DNA of 64,000 bases from Actinacidiphila yeochonensis CN732 (lineage in GTDB: Bacteria > Actinomycetota > Actinomycetes > Streptomycetales > Streptomycetaceae). The position numbers and the translations under genes were made by a program. The notes beneath the pieces were generated by a model that saw only the letters and a list, made by a program, of their open reading frames with translations, ran no database searches and was not told the origin of the DNA. Shown in pieces: positions 27,921 through 36,119 of this stretch (its first letter is position 1; every line of letters starts with the position of its first letter). Location: the NCBI RefSeq assembly GCF_000745345.1, contig NZ_JQNR01000003.1, positions 682,001-746,000 of the forward strand. Direction: 5' to 3'.

Positions 27921-28011
27921 ACGGCTCACGGCTGACGGCTGACGGCTGACGGCTGACGGCTGACGGCTGACGGCTGACGGCTGACGGCTGACGGCTGACG
28001 GCTGACGGCTG
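27921..28011 (+). repeat. 7-bp tandem repeat, 13 copies (ACGGCTG)
   Basis: Thirteen head-to-tail heptamers run from 27921 to 28011; the first copy reads ACGGCTC and the rest are exact. It sits between the aceE stop and its terminator, so it lies in the 3' untranslated region. Copy number should be unstable. Confidence 0.97.
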
Positions 28012-28033
28012 ACGGTGCTCCCTGGCCGCCGCC

Positions 28034-28077
28034 CCGCGGGCCCCGACCGGTCTCCCCCGACCGGTCGGGGCCCGCGG
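28034..28077 (+). terminator. 18-bp perfect hairpin terminating aceE
   Basis: The arms 28034-28051 and 28060-28077 are exact complements with an 8-nt C-rich loop. It is about 180 nt after the aceE stop. Confidence 0.85.
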
Positions 28078-28299
28078 CCGTTTCCGGGCTGCCGAGCCGT
28101 CCATCGCGACCTAGGGGACCAACCGGTTCCTTCCGGACTTGACGGGTCTTCCCGGCACGGTTCTTCTACGCTGGAGGGGACGCGTTCGCGCCGCCGGGCG
28201 CTCCTCGCGGAGCGCCCCGGCCCGCACCGGCCGCCTCAGGCCGGGCGCGCCCCGCACCGCCCGAACCCGCACCCCGAGGCAGGAGCGAGTGACCTGCAC

Positions 28300-29493
28300 G
28301 TGACCCCCGTTTCCCGGCGGTTGAGCCCCGTCTCGCTGCGCGCCCTGCTGGCGCTGGCGGTGCTCTGCGTGATGGTCTCCACCACCGGGTGGACGGCGGT
28401 ACGCCCACCCGCCGCCGAGGGGGCCCGCGCCGCGGCGGTCGCGGCCTGGATGACCGGGTCGGCCGGCCTGCGGCAGCTCCCCGCCCCCACCTCCCCGCCC
28501 GCCGCCATCAGCCACTTCTTCGCCTCCCTGACCGCCGCCCAGCGGGCGCGGCTGGCGGAGCGCTACCCGCTGGTCGTCGGCAACCTCGACGGCGTCTCCC
28601 CGACCCTGCGCTACCGGGCCAACCGGCTCGCGCTGGCCGAGCAGCAGACCCGGGCGCGGCGGTTGGCCCACTCCGGGGAGCTGAACTTCTCCGGCCAGCG
28701 GCAGGCGTCGGAGCTGGCCACGCGGTACGCCTCCCTGCTGACGCCCGGACGGCAGATCCTCGCCTTCGACCCGACCGGCAGCGGGCTGGTCGCCGAGGTC
28801 TTCGGCGACCTCTCCACGGCCCGGCGGGTCGCCGTGGTGGTGCCCGGCTCCGACACCGACGTCCTGGACTTCGAGTCGGCGAACAAGCCGTACGAGGCGC
28901 CCGTCGGCATGGGGCAGGCACTGTACGAGGCGGAGCGGCGGGAGGCGCCGGACGCGCACACCGCCGTCATCGCCTGGGCCGGCTACACCGCGCCGGTGGG
29001 CCTCGGCCTGGACGCCTCCACCGGCACCCTCGCCGAACGCGGCGCGCCGCGGCTGGAGAGCCTGCTGGCGTCGCTGCCGCGCCGCGCGACCGTCTCGCTG
29101 TTCTGCCACTCCTACGGCTCGGTGCTGTGCGGGGTGGCCGCGCCGCACCTGCCGCACGGTCGGGTCCGCGACCTGGCGGTCTTCGGCAGCCCCGGCATGC
29201 GCGCCGACCGCGTCTCGGACCTGCGCACCACCGCCCACGTGTGGGCGGCCCGGGACTCCGGGGACTGGATCAGCGACGTGCCGTACGTGGAGTTCGCCGG
29301 GCTCGGCCACGGCGCCGACCCCGTCTCGGCCGCCTTCGGCGCCCGGGTGCTCAGCGCGGCCGGGGCCGACGGCCACTCCGGCTACTTCGCCCCGGGCAGC
29401 ACGAGCCTGGCCGACTTCGCGGACATAGCGCTGGGCCGGTACGGGTCCGTCGTATGCCGCTCGGGTGCCTCCTGCACCACCGGTCTCAGGTGA
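28300..29493 (+). CDS. DUF1023 alpha/beta hydrolase with N-terminal membrane segment
   Basis: 397 aa from GTG 28300, with AGGAGCGAG about 11 nt upstream. Another GTG at 28289 runs into a stop after four codons. A single N-terminal helix (LRALLALAVLCVMV) anchors or exports it. A helical region with RYRANRLAL follows, then the DUF1023 hydrolase: VAVVVPGSDTDVLDF, TAVIAWAGYTAP and the nucleophile elbow FCHSYGSVLCG, with a late GADGHSGYF that may give the catalytic His. Predicted extracytoplasmic esterase or lipase-like enzyme; substrate unknown. Confidence 0.88.
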   Translation: MTPVSRRLSPVSLRALLALAVLCVMVSTTGWTAVRPPAAEGARAAAVAAWMTGSAGLRQLPAPTSPPAAISHFFASLTAAQRARLAERYPLVVGNLDGVSPTLRYRANRLALAEQQTRARRLAHSGELNFSGQRQASELATRYASLLTPGRQILAFDPTGSGLVAEVFGDLSTARRVAVVVPGSDTDVLDFESANKPYEAPVGMGQALYEAERREAPDAHTAVIAWAGYTAPVGLGLDASTGTLAERGAPRLESLLASLPRRATVSLFCHSYGSVLCGVAAPHLPHGRVRDLAVFGSPGMRADRVSDLRTTAHVWAARDSGDWISDVPYVEFAGLGHGADPVSAAFGARVLSAAGADGHSGYFAPGSTSLADFADIALGRYGSVVCRSGASCTTGLR

Positions 29494-29571
29494 CACACGC
29501 CCGGCCGCTTCCGGCCCGTGACCTCACGCAACGCGCGTAGCGGACAGGGGCGCGAAAGGCACAGCCGGTTC

Positions 29572-29577
29572 TAAGCT
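29572..29577 (+). promoter_or_regulatory. -10 element TAAGCT, leaderless start of DUF4429 gene
   Basis: TAAGCT ends 7 nt before ATG 29585, with no ribosome site in the gap. Confidence 0.6.
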
Positions 29578-29584
29578 GGCCCCT

Positions 29585-30373
29585 ATGGGTGACGTGCTGA
29601 GCGGAAGCAACGCCGTGTGGGAGGTCGCACCCGACGCACTGGTCATCCGCTACAGCAGAGGCGTACGGGGCTCCCGGCTGCTCCAGACGCTCGGCGAGCG
29701 GCGGGTGCCGTACGGCGCGCTGGGGGGCGTGGACGTGTTCGAGGGCCGCAAGGGCACGGTGGTGCTGAGAGCACTGCCGAGGCCCGGCGCGGACCCGCTG
29801 ATGGAGGTGGCCGACGGCCAGCTGCGGGAGAGCGCCGACCCCTACCGGCTGGTGCTGCCCGAGCAGGGCAGGGAGCGCGCCGAGGAGTGCCGGGGGGAGC
29901 TGCTCGGCGCCATCGCGGCGGCCGGCGGCGCGGAGCCGTGCCGGTTCCTGGTGGCCGCGCCGGCGGCGCCGCGCTCGTTCAAGGCGTACGACGCGAAGGT
30001 CTCCTTCGACGGCCGGGCGGTGACGTTCCACTGGTTCCGCACCGGCGCGTCCACGGCGAAGTGGAAGGCCGGCGACCAGACGTTCCCGGTGGAGGAGCTG
30101 TCCGGGGTGCGCTGGCGCAGCCCGGAGCAGGTCCACGGCCACCTGCGGCTGCTGCCGCGCGAGCCGGCCGCGGCGACCGGGACGCCGCCGTCCTTCCCGC
30201 GCCCCGCCCCGGTCGCGGCTGCCGGCCCCCGCCCGGCCGGGCGGGAGGCCGACCCCGCCTACCAGGACCCCTCGGCGGTGGTCTTCGGCCTCGGCTACGG
30301 GCCCGTGCACGAGTCGCTGCCGTTCGCGGCCGCGGTGCTGGCGGCGATCCGGGCGGCCCGCGCCCGGCCCTGA
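29585..30373 (+). CDS. DUF4429 protein
   Basis: 262 aa with two related beta-rich repeats. The first is VWEVAPDALVIRYSRG to about residue 100, and the second KVSFDGRAVTFHWFRTG from about 140. This is the duplicated DUF4429 fold of actinobacteria, resembling PH-like domains. A Pro/Ala-rich linker separates a short C-terminal segment. Cytoplasmic, function unknown. Predicted leaderless transcript. Confidence 0.85.
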   Translation: MGDVLSGSNAVWEVAPDALVIRYSRGVRGSRLLQTLGERRVPYGALGGVDVFEGRKGTVVLRALPRPGADPLMEVADGQLRESADPYRLVLPEQGRERAEECRGELLGAIAAAGGAEPCRFLVAAPAAPRSFKAYDAKVSFDGRAVTFHWFRTGASTAKWKAGDQTFPVEELSGVRWRSPEQVHGHLRLLPREPAAATGTPPSFPRPAPVAAAGPRPAGREADPAYQDPSAVVFGLGYGPVHESLPFAAAVLAAIRAARARP

Positions 30374-30444
30374 GCCCGCCCCTGAGCCCGCCCCAGGTCC
30401 CGGCGCGGGCCAGGTCCCGGGGCGGCGCCGGGGCCGGATCGCGG

Positions 30445-31464
30445 CTACTCGCGGGCCAGCGAGGTGCCGCTCATGTCCGGGTAGCGGTCGCCGGCCACCT
30501 GGGAGCCGATCGGCTCCAGCAGCTCCAGCTCCTCCTTCGTGAGCCGGATCGCGGCGGCGGCGGTGTTCTCCCGGACCCGCTCGGAGCGCCGGGTGCCCGG
30601 GATCGGTACGACCGGCAGGCCGTGCGCGTCGGCCCGCTGGTGCACCCAGGCCAGCGCGATCTGCCCCAGCGTGGCGCCGTGCGCCTCGGCCGCCTGCCGC
30701 ACCGGCGCCAGCAGCTCGGCGTTGCGCCGGGCGTTGTCGCCGCTGAAGCGCGGCTGGTACCGCCGGAAGTCGTCGGCCGCGAGGTCGCTGGCGGCGTCCT
30801 GGAACGCGCCGGTCAGGAAGCCCCGTCCCAGCGGCGAGTACGGCACGACGGCCACGCCCAGGGCCGCCGCGGCGCCCACCAGGGACAGCTCGACGTCCCG
30901 GCTGAAGAGCGACCACTCCGACTGCACCGCGGCGATCGGGTGCACCGCGTGCGCCTCGCGCAGCTCCGCCCCGGTCACCTCCGACAGGCCCAGGTGGCGG
31001 ACCTTGCCGGCGGCCACCAGCTCGGCCATCGCGCCCACGGACTCGGCCAGCGGCACGGCCGGGTCGCGCCGGTGCATGTAGTACAGGTCGACGACGTCGG
31101 TGCCCAGCCGCCTCAGGCTCGCCTCGACGGCGGACCGGACGTACGCGGGGTCGTTGCTGACGCCCCGGTATGCCGGGTCGTCGTCCTTGCGCACGATGGC
31201 GTACTTGGTGGCCAGCACCACCTCGTCGCGGTGGGCCCGCAGGAAGGGCGCGAGGAACTCCTCGTTGGCGCCGCTGCCGTAGATGTCGGCGGTGTCGAAG
31301 AGGGTCACGCCCAGGTCGAGCGCGGTCTCCAGCGTCGCGCGGGCCGCGGCCTCGTCGGTGGCGCCGTAGAACTCGCTCATCCCCATGCAGCCCAGGCCCT
31401 GGACGCCCACCAGGGGGCCGTCCGCGCCCAGCCGTTCGGCGGGCAGCCGTCCGATGTCGCTCAT
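30445..31464 (-). CDS. Aldo/keto reductase
   Basis: 339 aa. The (beta/alpha)8 reductase signature is complete: GLGCMGMSEFYG, then TLFDTADIYGSGANEEFL with the catalytic Asp and Tyr, LATKYAI with the Lys, YYMHRRDP with the His, and the C-terminal NADPH-binding IPGTRRSERVREN. Similar enzymes reduce aldehydes and quinones. It is cotranscribed after a MerR regulator: the stop and start overlap as TGATG at 31462-31466. Confidence 0.95.
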   Translation of the reverse strand: MSDIGRLPAERLGADGPLVGVQGLGCMGMSEFYGATDEAAARATLETALDLGVTLFDTADIYGSGANEEFLAPFLRAHRDEVVLATKYAIVRKDDDPAYRGVSNDPAYVRSAVEASLRRLGTDVVDLYYMHRRDPAVPLAESVGAMAELVAAGKVRHLGLSEVTGAELREAHAVHPIAAVQSEWSLFSRDVELSLVGAAAALGVAVVPYSPLGRGFLTGAFQDAASDLAADDFRRYQPRFSGDNARRNAELLAPVRQAAEAHGATLGQIALAWVHQRADAHGLPVVPIPGTRRSERVRENTAAAAIRLTKEELELLEPIGSQVAGDRYPDMSGTSLARE

Positions 31465-31955
31465 CACGCGTTCCTCTCCGGGGCCGCGGCCGCGGCGCCC
31501 GCGTAGGCGGCGATCTTGCCGTCCAGCACGGTCAGGGTGTCCTGCAGCTCCGCGATCCGGCGGAGCACGTCGGTGCGGGTGGTCTCCAGCAGCGTCCGCC
31601 GCTCGCCGAAGGTGTGGGAGCCGGCGCGGACCAGCTCGGCGTAGGCGACCATGTCGGCCACCGGCATCCCGGTCAGCCGCAGCTTGCCGACGAGGCCGAG
31701 CCAGTCCAGGTCGCGTTTGCTGAACTGGCGCTGGCCGGTGTGCGAGCGGTCCACGCGCGGCAGCAGGCCGATCCGCTCGTACCAGCGCAGCGTGTGGGCG
31801 CTCAGGCCGGTGGCGTCGGAGACCTCGCTGATCGTGTACCAGTCCTGGCCGTCCGGGCGCGGGTGGCCCGCGCAGCCGGCGGTGGCGCGCGGTCCGGCCC
31901 TCCCGCCGCGGACCTCGCCTGTGTCAGAGCTCTTCGCCACCCGCACAACGGTCAT
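31464..31955 (-). CDS. MerR-family transcriptional regulator
   Basis: 163 aa. After about 38 poorly conserved residues the MerR HTH begins (YTISEVSDATGLSAHTLRWYERIGLL), followed by the QRQFSKRDLDWLGLV wing and a dimerisation helix. It belongs to the group that controls aldo/keto reductases and aldehyde stress (AdhR/NmlR-like) judged by context; the Cys residues at 28 lie outside the usual sensor region. ATG 31955 has no ribosome site and coincides with the predicted transcription start, so the mRNA looks leaderless. If translation began inside, the protein would be about 125 aa. Confidence 0.9.
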   Translation of the reverse strand: MTVVRVAKSSDTGEVRGGRAGPRATAGCAGHPRPDGQDWYTISEVSDATGLSAHTLRWYERIGLLPRVDRSHTGQRQFSKRDLDWLGLVGKLRLTGMPVADMVAYAELVRAGSHTFGERRTLLETTRTDVLRRIAELQDTLTVLDGKIAAYAGAAAAAPERNA

Positions 31956-31961
31956 GGGTCC

Positions 31962-31992
31962 ACGCTATGGCCTTGGAGCGCACTCCAGGCAA
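31962..31992 (-). promoter_or_regulatory. MerR-type promoter with 19-bp spacer and dyad operator
   Basis: On the minus strand TTGCCT (31992-31987) and TAGCGT (31967-31962) are 19 bp apart, the overlong spacing MerR proteins correct. The spacer holds the dyad CTGGAGTGCGCTCCAAG, close to the CTTGGAGT/ACTCCAAG box known for MerR regulators of aldehyde/reductase genes. The start codon follows the -10 by 6 nt. Confidence 0.75.
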
Positions 31993-32201
31993 CCACGCCC
32001 GGCCGGTTTCGCGAGCGCGCCCCTCCGGTCGCGTTTCCGCACCGGGCGCCCCGGAGGCACGGCATCAAGGGTCGCCGGACAGAGCGCAGTTGGCCGGTGG
32101 TGGTCAGTGCACCGGCCGCGTGGACACCCTGGCCGGTACCGGCGTGGAAGCGGGTGGCGAACGGCGGCGCGCGCCGCGCGGGATCGGCCGGCCGCCCCGG
32201 A

Positions 32202-32207
32202 TAATAT
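32202..32207 (+). promoter_or_regulatory. -10 element TAATAT, leaderless start of gene at 32214
   Basis: TAATAT ends 6 nt before ATG 32214. It is unusually A/T-rich for this genome. The overlapping TATAGT at 32205-32210 is too close to the start codon to be used. Confidence 0.6.
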
Positions 32208-32213
32208 AGTTGA

Positions 32214-33017
32214 ATGCAGCAACCATCGACTTCGTTCTCGGCCAGGTGGCCTCTCGCCCCGTCCAGCACCGCGGACTGGCTGCGGGAACTCGCCGACGAC
32301 GACGGTCTCAGCGGGTTCATGCCGCCCCCGCTGCCCGACGCGGCCTGGGTGCTGAACGCCATGTACGAGCACGAGCGGGGCCCCGCCGACGCCTCCCTGG
32401 ACGGAGTCCGCCGCGCCGGGACCGCCGACGGGAGCGTGCTCCCGCAGGTCGTCGGCATCATCGACCTGGACGGCGAGACGATCTTCACCGGAGGCCGCCT
32501 GGGCCGCGCCGAGCACCCGGGCCCCGGCTGGCGCCGGCTGCGCTGGGCCGACCTCGCGCGGCGCAGCGGTGATCCGATCGTCCCCGAGGGCACCCTGCCC
32601 TGCTACCGGGGCTTCCCCTCCGTGGAGTCCGACCGCAGCCGGCCCGTCACGATCGAGCCGCCGACCGAGGGCAGCCTGGACCGCGAGACCTGGAACCGGC
32701 TGGTCGCGCTGCTCCGCGTCCACAGCCCGGCGGGCCCGGACACCCGCTGCCTGGCCTACTACTGCCCGCTGACGACACACGTCTACGACTTCGACAACCC
32801 GCGCGTCCAGGTGGGGCGGCTCGGCGACGCCGAGGAGCTGTACGACCACCCGGACATCGACTTCAGCCCCGCCAACCTCTGGGCCGAGGACCACTCATGG
32901 GTCATCTGCACCGACTACGACCTGTGGGCCACCAAGGTCGCCGGGCCCGCCGCGCTCATCGACGCCCTCCTGAACGACTCCGAGATCGAAGCGATACGGC
33001 TGCCCTGGGCCCCCTGA
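32214..33017 (+). CDS. Hypothetical protein, unknown function
   Basis: 267 aa, no signal peptide or membrane segment. The sequence is rich in Trp and Asp (DTRCLAYYCPLTTHVYDFD, EDHSWVICTDYDLWATKV, ending EAIRLPWAP). The C-terminal block with a Trp-rich strand-turn pattern resembles small cytoplasmic proteins of the SMI1/SUKH immunity type in style, but I do not recognise the family. The mRNA is predicted leaderless. Confidence 0.75.
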   Translation: MQQPSTSFSARWPLAPSSTADWLRELADDDGLSGFMPPPLPDAAWVLNAMYEHERGPADASLDGVRRAGTADGSVLPQVVGIIDLDGETIFTGGRLGRAEHPGPGWRRLRWADLARRSGDPIVPEGTLPCYRGFPSVESDRSRPVTIEPPTEGSLDRETWNRLVALLRVHSPAGPDTRCLAYYCPLTTHVYDFDNPRVQVGRLGDAEELYDHPDIDFSPANLWAEDHSWVICTDYDLWATKVAGPAALIDALLNDSEIEAIRLPWAP

Positions 33018-33135
33018 CCGTCGCCCACCCCAGGTGCTCACCCGATCGGGTGGTCGCCGGAGCGCGGGCGAGCCACCCGGCGGCCCTGGCTCACGCGCTC
33101 CCACGGGCGGTCGGCGGCAGCGCGCGGACAGGACC

Positions 33136-33141
33136 TAGGCT
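33136..33141 (+). promoter_or_regulatory. -10 element TAGGCT, leaderless start of serine hydrolase gene
   Basis: TAGGCT ends 7 nt before ATG 33149, with no ribosome site between. Confidence 0.6.
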
Positions 33142-33148
33142 GGGCCGC

Positions 33149-33970
33149 ATGGAGAGCTTGGAGCAGGTCACGGGGTGGCCGGTGGGGAACGTCGCGGCAG
33201 GGGTGGTCCGGGGGGACGGCACCGTGGCGGGGACGGTCGGCGACAGCTCGCGGCCGTTCCGGCTCGCGTCGGTGACGAAGCTGCTCACCGCCTACGCCGC
33301 GCTCGTCGCCTACGAGGAGGGCGTGTTCGAGCTGGACGACCCCGCCGGGCCGGACGGCGCGACCGTGCGCCACCTGCTCGCCCACACCTCGGGGCTGGCC
33401 TTCGACGGCTCCAAGGCGATGGCCGCGCCGGGCACCCGGCGGATCTACTCCAACTCCGGCTTCGAGGTGCTCGCCGACACCCTCGCCAAGGGGGCCGGCA
33501 TCCCCTTCGCGGAGTACCTGCGGCAGGCCGTGCTCGACCCGCTGGGCATGGCGGGCACGACCCTGTCCGGCTCCCCCGCGCACGGCGCGACCTCCACCGT
33601 CACCGACCTGCTGGCGTTCGCGCGCGAGCTGATGGCGCCGCGGCTGCTGCACCCCTCCACCGTGGCGGCGGCCACCACGGTCGCGTTCCCCGGGCTGCGG
33701 GGCGTCCTGCCCGGCTACGGGCAGCAGGACCCCAACGACTGGGGGCTCGGCTTCGAGCTGCGCGCCCGCAAGTCGCCGCACTGGACCGGGTCGCTCTCCT
33801 CCCCCGCGACGTTCGGGCACTTCGGGCAGGCCGGCACGTTCCTGTGGGTGGACCCGGAGGCCGGCGCGGCCTGCGTGGCGCTCACCGACCGGGACTTCGG
33901 CGAGTGGGCGCTCCCACTGTGGCCGAAGCTGACCGACGCGGTGCTGGCCGAGCTGCGCCGCCCCGCGTGA
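33149..33970 (+). CDS. Serine beta-lactamase-fold hydrolase
   Basis: 273 aa, short for class C enzymes and without signal peptide, so cytoplasmic. The active-site triad motifs are visible: S-x-x-K as SVTK near residue 45, Y-S-N as YSNSG near 100, and GHFGQAGT near 230 in the place of K-T-G. VRHLLAHTSGL is another family hallmark. It probably acts as an esterase or peptidase rather than as antibiotic resistance. The stop overlaps the pirin start by GTGA, so the two are coupled. Confidence 0.9.
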   Translation: MESLEQVTGWPVGNVAAGVVRGDGTVAGTVGDSSRPFRLASVTKLLTAYAALVAYEEGVFELDDPAGPDGATVRHLLAHTSGLAFDGSKAMAAPGTRRIYSNSGFEVLADTLAKGAGIPFAEYLRQAVLDPLGMAGTTLSGSPAHGATSTVTDLLAFARELMAPRLLHPSTVAAATTVAFPGLRGVLPGYGQQDPNDWGLGFELRARKSPHWTGSLSSPATFGHFGQAGTFLWVDPEAGAACVALTDRDFGEWALPLWPKLTDAVLAELRRPA

Positions 33971-34746
33971 GCGCGCCCGACGGCTCCCCGGCCGGCGGAC
34001 TCCCTTCCCCCGGGGGCGGGTTCGAGGTGCGCCGGGCCGCCGACCGGTACCTCGGCGGCGATCCGGCGGCGGGCGTCACCACCCGGCACACGTTCTCCTT
34101 CGGCGAGTTCTACGATCCGGCCAACACCCGCTTCGGGCTGCTGCTGGCCTGCAACGAGGAACTCCTCGCCGCCGGAGCCGGGTTCGCCGAGCACACCCAC
34201 CGGGACACCGAGATCGTCACCTGGGTGCTGGCAGGCGAGCTGGAGCACCGGGACGCCGACGGCACCGCCGTGACGCTGCGCCCCGGCGACGCCCAACTCC
34301 TCAGCGCGGGCGGCGGGGTGCGGCACGTGGAGCGCAACCCCGGCGCCGAACCGCTGGTGTTCGTCCAGATGTGGCTGCACCCGGACCCGTTCGGCGGCCC
34401 GCCCCGGCACACCGTGGCCCGCGATCCGGCCGGCGCGCGCGGGCCGGCCGGGCCCGGCCTGCACCCGGTCGCCTCGGGCCTGCCGTCGGTGCCCGCGCCG
34501 CTGGCGCTGCGGCAGCCGCACGCCGCCCTGTACCTGGGCCGGGGCGCGGCGGAGCTGCCGGCCGCGCCGTTCCGGCACGTGCAGGCCGTCCGGGGCCGGG
34601 TGGCGGTCGGCGGCCGGCTGCTGGCGCCCGGAGACACCCTGCGGGTGACCGGGGGCGGCCCCCTTGACGCCGTACCGGCCGAAGGGGAGCGAGGGGCACC
34701 CGAGTACCTGGTGTGGGAGATGCACGCCGAGCCCTCGTACGGCTGA
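33967..34746 (+). CDS. Pirin-family bicupin protein
   Basis: 259 aa from GTG 33967. TTRHTFSFGEFYDPANTRFG and HTHRDTEIVTWVLAGELEHRD supply the N-terminal cupin with its three His and one Glu metal ligands. A weaker second cupin follows. Some bacterial pirins have quercetinase activity, but the natural substrate here is unknown. Translated together with the serine hydrolase. Confidence 0.9.
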   Translation: MSAPDGSPAGGLPSPGGGFEVRRAADRYLGGDPAAGVTTRHTFSFGEFYDPANTRFGLLLACNEELLAAGAGFAEHTHRDTEIVTWVLAGELEHRDADGTAVTLRPGDAQLLSAGGGVRHVERNPGAEPLVFVQMWLHPDPFGGPPRHTVARDPAGARGPAGPGLHPVASGLPSVPAPLALRQPHAALYLGRGAAELPAAPFRHVQAVRGRVAVGGRLLAPGDTLRVTGGGPLDAVPAEGERGAPEYLVWEMHAEPSYG

Positions 34747-34815
34747 CCCGGTCGTCTCCGCCCCTCGCTCGGGTCTGCCCGGTAGGGGCCGTCCCGTCCG
34801 GAAAAGCGAACCCCC

Positions 34816-34821
34816 TAACCT
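34816..34821 (+). promoter_or_regulatory. -10 element TAACCT, leaderless start of fasR
   Basis: TAACCT ends 7 nt before GTG 34829. No convincing -35 is present at 17-18 bp. Confidence 0.6.
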
Positions 34822-34828
34822 TGACGTC

Positions 34829-36028
34829 GTGCCCGAACCCTCCAAAGCGCCCCGTCCCACCGAACCGGTCGGCGACCACCCCGCGACCCTGCGCCGGCTG
34901 GAGAAGTCCGCCGGGCACCTGGCCGCGAACGCCATCGCGCGGATGGACGAGACGCTGCCGTGGTACCGGGCGATGCCGCCGGAGAACCGCAGCTGGATCG
35001 GCCTGGTCGCACAGGCCGGTATCGCCGCCTTCACCGAGTGGTTCCGCCACCCCGGAACGCCGCAGGCCATCAGCACCGACGTGTTCGGCACCGCCCCGCG
35101 CGAGCTGACCCGGGCGATCTCGCTGCGCCAGACCGTGGAGATGGTCCGCACCACGATCGAGGTGATGGAGGCGGCCATCGACGAGGTGGCCGCGCCCGGC
35201 GACGAGGCGGTGCTGCGGGAGGCGCTGCTGGTCTACGCGCGGGAGATCGCGTTCGCCACTGCGCAGGTCTACGCGCAGGCCGCCGAGGCCCGCGGCGCCT
35301 GGGACGCGCGGCTGGAGTCGCTGGTGGTCAACGCGGTGCTCTCCGGCGAGGCCGACGAGGGCGTGCTGTCGCGGGCGGCGGCGCTGGGCTGGAAGTCGCC
35401 GGACCGGGTGGTGGTGGTGCTGGGCACCGCGCCCACCGGGGACAGCGAGCTGACCGTGGAGGCGATCCGGCGGGCCTCCCGGCACGCCAAGGTCCAGGTG
35501 CTGACCGGGGTGCTCGGCGATCGGCTGGTGGTGATCGCCGGCGGCGACGACGATCCGATCCGGGTGGCGAAGGCGCTCCTCGGGCCGTTCGCGCCGGGCC
35601 CGGTGGTGGCCGGCCCGGTGGTCGGCGACCTGCTCTCGGCGACCCGCTCGGCGCGCGCGGCGGCGGCCGGGCTGCGGGCGTGCCGGGCCTGGCCGGACGC
35701 CCCGCGTCCGGTACTCTCCGACGACCTGCTGCCGGAGCGGGCGATGGCGGGCGACCGTCAGGCCCGCGACCAGTTGGTGGAGGAGATCTACAGGCCGCTG
35801 AAGGATGCGGGCTCTGCCCTGTTGGAGACTCTGAGTGTCTACCTGGAGCAGGCGTCCTCACTGGAGGGCGCCGCGAGGATGCTTTTCGTGCACCCCAATA
35901 CCGTCCGCTACCGGCTGCGACGTGTGACCGATGTCACCGGCTGGTCACCCTCCGATGTTCGATCGGCGTTCACCCTGCGCATCGCACTGATCCTGGGCCG
36001 CCTCTCGGAGACTGAGCGCGCCAGCTGA
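34829..36028 (+). CDS. fasR: FasR, PucR-type activator of fatty acid synthesis genes
   Basis: 399 aa from GTG 34829. The C-terminal PucR-type HTH (LETLSVYLEQASSLEGAARML, then FVHPNTVRYRLRRVTDVTGWSPSDV) is well conserved. The N-terminal part is a helical sensor region. It lies directly upstream of fabD, exactly where FasR lies in Streptomyces coelicolor, where it activates the fabD-fabH-acpP-fabF operon. The identification rests on this context plus the domain. The -10 at 34816 makes the transcript leaderless. Confidence 0.9.
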   Translation: MPEPSKAPRPTEPVGDHPATLRRLEKSAGHLAANAIARMDETLPWYRAMPPENRSWIGLVAQAGIAAFTEWFRHPGTPQAISTDVFGTAPRELTRAISLRQTVEMVRTTIEVMEAAIDEVAAPGDEAVLREALLVYAREIAFATAQVYAQAAEARGAWDARLESLVVNAVLSGEADEGVLSRAAALGWKSPDRVVVVLGTAPTGDSELTVEAIRRASRHAKVQVLTGVLGDRLVVIAGGDDDPIRVAKALLGPFAPGPVVAGPVVGDLLSATRSARAAAAGLRACRAWPDAPRPVLSDDLLPERAMAGDRQARDQLVEEIYRPLKDAGSALLETLSVYLEQASSLEGAARMLFVHPNTVRYRLRRVTDVTGWSPSDVRSAFTLRIALILGRLSETERAS

Positions 36029-36032
36029 GCCG

Positions 36033-36052
36033 TTTTGTCGGACACCCACAAA
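36033..36052 (+). promoter_or_regulatory. Candidate FasR site / fabD promoter
   Basis: TTTGT (36034-36038) and ACAAA (36048-36052) form an inverted repeat with a 9-bp spacer in the only A/T-rich part of the 91-bp gap between fasR and fabD. The site would suit a dimeric activator. Exact FasR half-sites could not be compared. Confidence 0.45.
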
Positions 36053-36119
36053 TCACCTGTCAGTTCTTGGTCCCTGTCCCCACCGGCGGTCGATGCCGTC
36101 GGCGAGAGAGAGTGTGAAG

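Noticed and set aside
24981..27929. Long minus-strand open frame opposite aceE
   Set aside because: Low-complexity Val/Gly/Arg/Leu translation, typical antisense shadow of GC-rich coding DNA.
27921..28011. Heptamer array considered as a CRISPR or iteron origin
   Set aside because: Units are 7 bp without spacers, and no cas or replication gene is near.
33149..33970. Serine beta-lactamase-fold protein as an antibiotic resistance gene
   Set aside because: No signal peptide and a coupled pirin gene. The third motif departs from K-T-G. A housekeeping esterase-like role is more likely.
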